From NCBI GenBank assembly GCA_023334545.1, contig JAADVB010000191.1:1-37138 (forward strand): a stretch of DNA of 37,138 nt, given 5' to 3'. Below, one piece after another: positions 31,191 through 37,138 of the stretch. The notes under the pieces are model-generated. The model saw nothing but the letters and a program-made list of their open reading frames with translations, did no database searches and was not told where the DNA came from. The first letter of the stretch is position 1. Each line of letters starts with the position of its first letter. Source of the DNA: Salisapilia sapeloensis (lineage: Eukaryota > Oomycota > Peronosporomycetes > Peronosporales > Salisapiliaceae). A program made the position numbers and the translations under genes.

Positions 31191-32839
31191 ATGCAAATGG
31201 GATCAGAGCGTCCTACCGGATCGTCTAGACACGGTGGCACATACAAGAGACTTCGATGTGTACTTCTCGATAGCGGAAGGACTATACTTTCCTTTCGGAA
31301 ACATGAGTATGATATGTACACGTTGATTCTTGAGCCAAATGCGCAGTCATATGCATATTTGACACCCAATGGGGCGATGACTCGCCACTTGACGCTTACT
31401 GCACTATCGTCCCACCTTGATGCACTGAAAGACGCTCTTTACGTCCGCAATCGATTTTCCTTTTGTGCTAGCATCTTACCGTATATCCACAAGTCGCTGC
31501 ATGGTAGCGACAAGCCTGTTCGAACGCAATCTAAGCGCCGTATGGAGCTCCACACGCGTTGGCCACGCCCCATCGGCGGCGGTTTTCAAACACAATCTTT
31601 TGTACTTGACGAAAGTAGTGGTATATTACAAATAGAGTCTTGTGATGGGAAGGCGTGGGTAAAGATGTATCACCATGGTCGACTCGTAGAAGTGGCTTAT
31701 CGTATCCCAGTGTGTTCGTCTTCAAACGAACATTCTACCTACACAACCATAACTCAAGTCTTCTCAACAAAATCTTACCCTCCATGCTTTCATTATCCAG
31801 TCATGCTACTCCAAGCATGCTTACAAGCGTATCAAGCAGAAATCGCTACAGTAGACCTACCAGAAGACCTGCGGAACGTATCTCGCGTTACTGAGCTACC
31901 GTCCAACGCAGCCATGAAACCAACTAACCACACATTTATCCATTTACAAGAGTCCAGTGGCAACGGATTGAATAAAGCAGACGCCCTGCGTGTTGGCCAA
32001 TTACCATCCAAACGCTTCTACCAGAACGTCCTTGTCGAAGTTACAGACAAGGTGGAGATTTTAAAACTACATAACGGCACGTCTGCTCTCATATACATCC
32101 GACCGATTCAGAAGGAAGGTGCTTTACTAGAGTACAGGCCTCCCTACTTTAAGCTATTTCAAACGCATGCGCAGCCATGCCAACAGTTCACAAAGGAGAC
32201 GATCCCTGCCACTCATTACCTCGAGTCCTCCACAAACAGGTATGACATTAATAAAGATAGCAAGGAGTATAATGCTAATTGGATACATGTAGTCTACATG
32301 CTCTATGCCAGCATGCGATCTATATGTCCCACTCTTACGAACAAAAGGAGGAAATGGAAATGGAAGAGTACAAATCTCCTTCACAAATCGTCCAAGTGAT
32401 GGAGACATCGGACAGTACCTTTCGCCTCTTTGCAGACGACTCTGTACGAGTCCTTTTTAAAGATCGAACGATCGTGTATCTCGATCCGAAACTCCACGTC
32501 TGCTCCCTGACATTACCCAGTGGCGAAAAGAAAGAGACGACTGTTACGTCTTGTACGAACGCAGAGTACGATCACTACATTCGCCCAAGTGTCGAGTTTG
32601 GCGAATGGGCAAAGATGACAGAAGAGGAACGAGTGAACAAGTATGAAGAGACGGAACGCCGGAGGGATCAAGTGGAACGAGAACTCCTTCGACTACGAGT
32701 GAGCGAGGGCCTACATCGTCATCCACCAGAGACAAGTCCGAGCGTCGTATCAGACGACAGTGAGCTCAGTATGGATCGCGTATATGAATTACAGCAAGAG
32801 ACGACGAGGCATCTGGAACAGGTCCAGACGCTGCTCTAG
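31191..32839 (+). CDS. C5orf34-like protein (DUF4524/DUF4520)
   Basis: Exons 31191-32239 and 32293-32839, joined over a 53-nt intron, encode 531 aa. The N-terminus (L-L-D-S-G-R-T-I-L-S-F then L-E-P-N and a helix ending R-N-R-F-S-F) aligns in pattern with the N-terminal domain of human C5orf34. A central block R-W-P-R-P is followed by C-F-H-Y-P-V-M-L-L. The last exon has L-F-A-D-D-S-V-R-V-L-F-K-D-R-T and then T-L-P-S-G, ending in coiled coil. The two terminal domains look like the same polo-box-type strand-helix pattern. No kinase domain is present. The function of C5orf34 is not established. The flanking presence of katanin proves nothing in a eukaryote but is compatible with a centriole or flagellum role. 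An alternative start is the Met at 31197. Confidence 0.72.
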
Positions 32840-32897
32840 GGTCTAACAAGTGGTACATTCGAGGTACGCTTTAGAAAAACAAAGGTTTCTGCTCGAT

Positions 32898-33571
32898 TTA
32901 CTTTCTCTTGCGCAAAGCCTCCTCGCTTTCTGCCGGTGGTGCAGCAGCCGACTGAGGAGCATCTTCTGATGCATTTGGATTCTGGCGGCTCTGCATCTGC
33001 TGTTGCGCTGCTTTTCTCTGTGCCTGCATCTGTTGCTCTGCCATTCGGCTCATGAACTGAACAGCTTGTGGGAAAATCTTGTCCGGCCAGCCTTCACCAG
33101 GTTTTAGCTCCTCTGCTTCTCTACGGACGTCTGCCACTTCTTTATTAATCATTTCCTACATTATTGTATGGTCTTGTTAGCATCATTTATACTATTTTCG
33201 TTCAAAAAGAAATGTACCTCTGCCATCTTGAAGCTCATGAACGATCCGTCTTTCAGAATGTCATTGCGCTTGAGACGCTGGATGCCTTGGCTTTCGCTCT
33301 GGATTTTACGAATGAGTGGAATATCCGCGACGGCACGGCGGAAGAGCATGTTAAAGCACTTTTCCGTGTCCTCTGGGCTCTCCTCTTTGATCTTGCGATA
33401 CGCCGCGACTTCGTCGGGCAGGCGGAAGTCGAAGCCGTTGATCATGGCGTCGAGAGACGCGTCGGAGGCGTCTCTGCCCTTCGGGTACCATACACGGACG
33501 GCCATTCCTAGCAGCAATAAGCTGAGGAGCGTGATAATGCCTGTAACGACCTGTAGCTCGGACATTGCCAT
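32898..33571 (-). CDS. SEC66: SEC66-like subunit of the ER post-translational translocon
   Basis: Exons 33571-33218 and 33155-32898 (62-nt intron) encode 203 aa. One N-terminal membrane helix (about 7-24) is followed by W-Y-P-K-G and a cytosolic helical domain: L-F-R-R-A-V-A-D-I-P, then R-N-D-I-L-K-D-G-S-F, M-A-E-E-M-I-N-K-E, and P-G-E-G-W-P-D-K-I-F-P-Q-A. This matches Sec66/Sec71 of the Sec62-Sec63 complex, which assists post-translational import of secretory proteins. The C-terminal 50 residues are Gln/Ala-rich and end in K-R-K. The start is the first of two ATGs (33571; also 33565). The longer frame to 33592 begins with TTG. It is divergent from katanin p60. Confidence 0.8.
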
Positions 33572-33970
33572 CGTGAGGACCGTAGGAGTCAAGAGCTATA
33601 GGCTACGTGTTCGTGTTGTGCCGAAATCGTTGTCTTCGTAAACGAACACAAATTAGTCATGATATGTTTCATTTATAATCCACTTAAATCGAGTTTAATG
33701 TGAATTAATGAAATCAACTAATCAAAACCCGTATATGATGAAATTTGTCTCGAAGTTGCAAGTGGCGCGCACGATTCAGTTGACCGTGATGGGTATAAGG
33801 ATTCGAGACGACGATCTGTGCGGATAAAGCGGATCGGACGAGCTCATTCAATTACTTTGTGTACCAAAATAATGCCTTATACGCTTCCAATACATTTTGA
33901 ATGCTATGTTCTGATCGACATAATATAAGAAGACGATTTTTACCGCGTGATTGGGAATCAAACCGGGAAA
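33572..33970. other. Divergent intergenic region, SEC66 and katanin p60
   Basis: About 400 bp between two start codons. It carries an AT-rich stretch at about 33640-33740 and an Inr-like element at 33842-33859 on the katanin side. No gene is seen in it. Confidence 0.5.
33842..33859 (+). promoter_or_regulatory. Possible oomycete Inr-like element upstream of katanin p60
   Basis: The stretch GCTCATTCAATTACTTTG resembles the GCTCATTYYNCAWTTT initiator consensus described for oomycetes, with the first eight positions matching. It lies about 110 bp before the katanin ATG. Confidence 0.35.
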
Positions 33971-35799
33971 ATGGAGACAAGTACTACAACTTTGCCGCTT
34001 CCTCAGCTGCTAGTGCGTGCACGAGAGAACTGTTTACTTGGTTACTATGAAGAAGGCCTGGCCGATTTTTCCAAAGCTCTAAGTGATGTGCAAGCACGCT
34101 CAAAAAGTTGTTCGAATGAAGCGCTCCAACGTGAGCTCGATCAGTTCTATCACGAGCTCCAATACGAATATACAGAAGCATTAGAGTACGATCGTGCGTT
34201 GGGAGAGTTAAAACGTATTGGAGACACACTCAAAGCAACAAGAGAAAAGGATAAAAGACGCCGATTGGAGCAGGAGCAGGTCGAAGAGGATGAAATCCGA
34301 CAGAAAGAGGTACTGATAAGCATCCATAACCATGCTGTGTCCTCTATCGCTAATAGATACATCTTTAAATGCCTAGTGGGAACGAGCAAAGAGTATGCGC
34401 CCTACACACATGCACAAGGAGCCAATCTCTAGCAGATACGACAAGCAAGAGCCATTCGCACGTCCTCCTCCCGCTCCTAACTCCTTGTAAGTCATTCTAC
34501 ACTACATAACTCTACTTCCACCTCTTTCACGCATTCCATGTACTAACTTTCACATAGTTGTCGCCGACCAAACCGCTCTAGCAATACACGCAAAGCCCCT
34601 TCCTCCTCTCGTCGACCTCAACAAAAGTCCAAATCGACATCTAGATCTTCCAAAAGTCGCAAGAGTCTATTGGACTACGTCAGATCTCCTCCTAAAACCA
34701 CATCCGGCGAGTTGGTACGTGGGAGAACCAAGTATTCTGACATTGCTCGGGAAGAAGATTGGGCAGACCAAGAGCTCATCGACTCGATTGAGCGTGAAAT
34801 CGTCGACATATCCGCCGACACTAGTTTCGAAGACATTGCAGGTCTGGCTAGTAGTAAACATTTATTACAGGAGACGGTCATGCTTCCTCAGATCGCTCCT
34901 CATTTATTCTCTGACGGACTCTTGAAGCCATGCAGTGGCATCCTCATGTTCGGCCCACCTGGGACAGGAAAGACGCTCCTTGCCAAGGCTGTTGCAAAGG
35001 AATGTGACGCCACTTTCTTCAACGTATCTGCTTCCACACTGTCGTCAAAGTATCATGGTGATTCAGAGAAACTCGTTCGCATTCTATTTGAAATGGCAAG
35101 ATACTACGCTCCGTCCATCGTCTTTATGGATGAAATCGATGCTATCGCAGGTGCGCGAGGGACGTCGAAAGAACATGAAGCGAGTCGGAGAGTCAAAACC
35201 GAGTTGCTTGTACAGCTGAGTGGGATGGGGAGTGGAGAGAGTGGGCGAGTCATGTTGCTAGCGGCGACGAATATGCCGTGGGACTTGGATGAAGCTATGC
35301 GGAGGCGTTTAACGAAGAGAGTGTACATCCCTCTACCAGATGCCGAAGCAAGAAAAGCATTGTTCGAATTGAATTTGAAAAAGGTCGAGCTCGGAGAAGT
35401 CGATATCGATTCGCTCGTGGAACAGACGGAAGGGTACAGTGGTGATGACATCGCAAGTGTCTGTGAAACAGGTATGTCGACCCGGATGAAGACGTAGACA
35501 CCATACTTATCATGTACATAGCAAAACGGATGCCAGTGAAGCGAGTGTATACACCTGATTTACTCAGTGAGTTCCTTCAGAAACGAGGAAACGAGTCGGA
35601 AGCTCCGGATCTACAGCAATTGGAGAAGAAGCAGCTTATCGTAACGCACGTACGTGTTTATTCTGTTTATAGGTTCGAATCGTGGCTCACTGTTGGATAG
35701 AATGACTTTCAAGAAGCCTTGTCGAACGTGAACAAGTCCGTCTCACATCGTCACATGGAGCGTTTCGACAAGTGGGAGCAAGAGTTTGGGTCTAAATGA
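33971..35799 (+). CDS. KATNA1: Katanin p60 ATPase (microtubule-severing AAA protein)
   Basis: Five exons, 33971-34309, 34377-34486, 34558-35471, 35522-35649 and 35701-35799, encode 529 aa; introns are 50-71 nt, the second with a TACTAAC branch site. The N-terminal MIT-like helical bundle (about 8-95) has [10 protein letters not shown] as in katanin p60. A basic Ser/Arg-rich linker (about 150-185) should bind the tubulin tail. The AAA domain has Walker A G-P-P-G-T-G-K-T at 282-289, Walker B with Asp341-Glu342, H-E-A-S-R-R-V-K and the M-R-R-R-L-T-K-R arginine fingers. The C-terminal helices end in F-D-K-W-E-Q-E-F-G, typical of katanin rather than spastin or VPS4. The start is the first ATG of the frame. 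Only 11 bp separate its stop from the nitroreductase stop. Confidence 0.95.
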
Positions 35800-35810
35800 A
35801 GGATTGTAGA

Positions 35811-36494
35811 TTACTCCATCCACTGTATCTTGTTTGTCAATGGCTTCCGCTCGCCTTTAGGCCATTGGAAGTCGTCACGAACGTTGCCGACGTACATCAT
35901 ACCAATGCACCGATCTTTTCCTTGTAGGCCTAAAAACTCCTTCATCTCGTTCGACACAGTTGGTCCGCCTGACGTCCAGTATGCACCGACGTTGTGGGCA
36001 CTCGCGACGATGTGCATGTTCTCGACAGCCATGGCGACACTAGCGATTTCTTCCCATTCCGGTAGCTGCTCACTCTCCTGGCGATGCATGCCAATCGTAA
36101 TGATGGCAGAAGCCTTTTGACTGGCTTCGAGAATAGCTTGATGCTTTTTCTTGAGGAACTTGTCGGCGGGAACCATGTTCTTGTACAACTCTGCCTGGAA
36201 CTCGCCTAGACGTTTACGCGCTTCAGCAGAGTAGAAGACAACAAAGCGCCATGGCTCCGTCCGTTTATGCGTGGGAGCCCAGTCGGCTGCTCGTAGCATG
36301 GACTGGATGATCGACTTGGATACAGGCTTGGACTGGTCATAGTCGATTGGGAAGATAGACCGACGGTGAGCAATGAGCTGTTCTGCGGTCCAATTTTTCT
36401 CTTCAGATTTTTTGTTAGATTGCAACCACAGAAGAGTAAGTGAGCATGCTGTGAAAGCTCCAGCAGCAAAGGCAGTGACGAGAGAGACGTTCAT
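35811..36494 (-). CDS. Membrane-anchored nitroreductase-family flavoprotein
   Basis: An intronless gene of 227 aa. Residues about 5-26 form an N-terminal hydrophobic helix that would act as a signal anchor. The remainder is an FMN-dependent nitroreductase fold of the short YdjA type: A-H-R-R-S-I-F-P (FMN phosphate contact), A-A-D-W-A-P-T-H-K-R-T-E-P-W-R-F (flavin-binding loop) and a late G-A-Y-W-T-S-G-G and L-G-L-Q segment. The physiological substrate is unknown; NAD(P)H-dependent reduction of quinones or nitro compounds is the family activity. Because of the anchor it probably sits on the cytosolic or lumenal side of a membrane. The gene is convergent with katanin p60. Confidence 0.88.
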   Translation of the reverse strand: MNVSLVTAFAAGAFTACSLTLLWLQSNKKSEEKNWTAEQLIAHRRSIFPIDYDQSKPVSKSIIQSMLRAADWAPTHKRTEPWRFVVFYSAEARKRLGEFQAELYKNMVPADKFLKKKHQAILEASQKASAIITIGMHRQESEQLPEWEEIASVAMAVENMHIVASAHNVGAYWTSGGPTVSNEMKEFLGLQGKDRCIGMMYVGNVRDDFQWPKGERKPLTNKIQWME

Positions 36495-36891
36495 ACCGCT
36501 TCGGATAGTGCCAAAAGATTGATGAATGACCTTTATGTCACTTGGGGTATGTGGATCGTCTCAGGACGCGCGCGCCCCACCAATCGCATGCGATGATGAT
36601 GCATACCGGTAGCTTTCAGCATGCGGTAATATTTTACGTGGTAACTTCGGCATGAACTTTGGAAAACTACGGGTCTTCGCGCTCTAACGATCTTGGGCAC
36701 TGCCGGCTGTAAGAATGCTACACTGTCTACACCGCATTAAAACCTACCTAGTTTCCATTGCACGATGCTTCGGCTCCAGCACTTGCTATCGCCTCGTCAT
36801 GAGATCGAACGATACCGCCGTCACAACTATAGACGATTAACCACTACCTTGTGGCTAAGCAGACTCAAGCTGACTGGGCTATGAATGAATG
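36495..36891. other. Intergenic, promoter side of the nitroreductase gene
   Basis: About 400 bp between the nitroreductase start and the 3' end of the gene at the right edge. It contains the Inr-like element at 36513-36531 and a short GC-rich run of gcgcgcg near 36570. I see no gene in it. Confidence 0.5.
36513..36531 (-). promoter_or_regulatory. Oomycete Inr-like element of the nitroreductase gene
   Basis: On the minus strand this reads GGTCATTCATCAATCTTTT. It matches most of the oomycete initiator consensus (TCATT, then CA, then an A/T-rich T run). It lies 19 to 37 bp before the ATG, the expected distance for the very short 5' leaders of oomycete genes. Confidence 0.5.
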
Positions 36892-37138
36892 CTAAATTAT
36901 ATAATATTTGCAAAGCACAGATCGCCTACGCGACTCTTCATCCTGCGTGTAGGAGATCGTGGTCACTTCCAAATACTCTTGCATGCTCTCAAAGTTCTGA
37001 AAGTGCTTCATCCCGACCAACGGCTCCGGCACCTCAGGATCCTGGCCTCCCTTCCGCCACGCTCGAAGCACACGAACGCTCCGCTTCATGCTTCGGACCT
37101 CGAGTGATTGCGCGTACCCTTCGTCCGGACAGTTATGA
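36892..37138 (-). CDS. Unrecognised protein, 3' end only (runs off the right edge)
   Basis: An open frame from the window edge to TAG 36892-36894, 81 complete sense codons. It is basic at first (K-R-S-V-R-V-L-R-A-W-R-K) and then has P-E-V-P-E-P-L-V-G-M-K-H-F and a Ser/Arg-rich end. An in-frame ATG occurs at 37089, but the frame stays open upstream of it to the edge, so the start is probably outside the window. I do not recognise the family and see no domain in this fragment. Confidence 0.45.
   Translation of the reverse strand, partial: HNCPDEGYAQSLEVRSMKRSVRVLRAWRKGGQDPEVPEPLVGMKHFQNFESMQEYLEVTTISYTQDEESRRRSVLCKYYII

Overview
The window is a compact eukaryotic nuclear contig. Genes lie on both strands 11 to 400 bp apart. 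Most are cut by very short GT-AG introns of about 47 to 92 nt, and every exon model here was built by joining reading frames across such introns. The gene set points to an oomycete (stramenopile): tandem START plus FYVE-like zinc-finger genes, intraflagellar-transport and katanin genes of a flagellate, and Inr-like elements resembling the oomycete initiator. Family resemblances favour a peronosporalean. I do not assign a genus. There are no RNA genes, CRISPR arrays, insertion sequences or phage genes that I can see.

Layout. 1-7667 is gene-poor: the 5' part of a membrane-protein gene, then two tandem START/FYVE-like paralogues with 1.5-1.9 kb spacers. Parts of those spacers are homologous to each other. 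7668-14299 is dense: NOPCHAP1, a 76-aa spliced membrane protein, ISY1, ALG13, BolA2, uracil-DNA glycosylase and IFT81. 14590-18222 is one long intronless gene combining a SAPS phosphatase-regulator domain, a PH domain and an NTF2-like tail. 18223-19142 is unassigned. 19143-25654 holds an ELMO-domain gene, a Hippo/MST-type STE20 kinase, a pyruvate dehydrogenase E3-binding-protein-like gene and sulfite oxidase. 26026-31076 holds MCM3 and RPA3 tail to tail, then a six-exon YtcJ-type amidohydrolase. 31191-36494 holds a C5orf34-like protein, SEC66, katanin p60 and a membrane-anchored nitroreductase. The right edge cuts the 3' end of an unrecognised gene.

Functional themes are DNA replication and repair (MCM3, RPA3, UNG), flagellum and microtubules (IFT81, katanin p60, possibly the C5orf34-like protein), mitochondria (E3BP-like, sulfite oxidase, a possible mitochondrial UNG form), RNP biogenesis (ISY1, NOPCHAP1) and ER functions (ALG13, SEC66). 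These are ordinary eukaryotic neighbours, not an operon. Divergent pairs (SUOX/MCM3, amidohydrolase/C5orf34-like, SEC66/katanin, BolA2/UNG) probably share short bidirectional promoters.

The most interesting signals are four. The E2-like protein has lost its catalytic histidine and its E3-binding domain but carries a KGD4-like PLI-x-F motif. The START/FYVE duplicates share a conserved exon-like block upstream. The SAPS-PH-NTF2-like fusion is unusual. Several genes become visible only after splicing.
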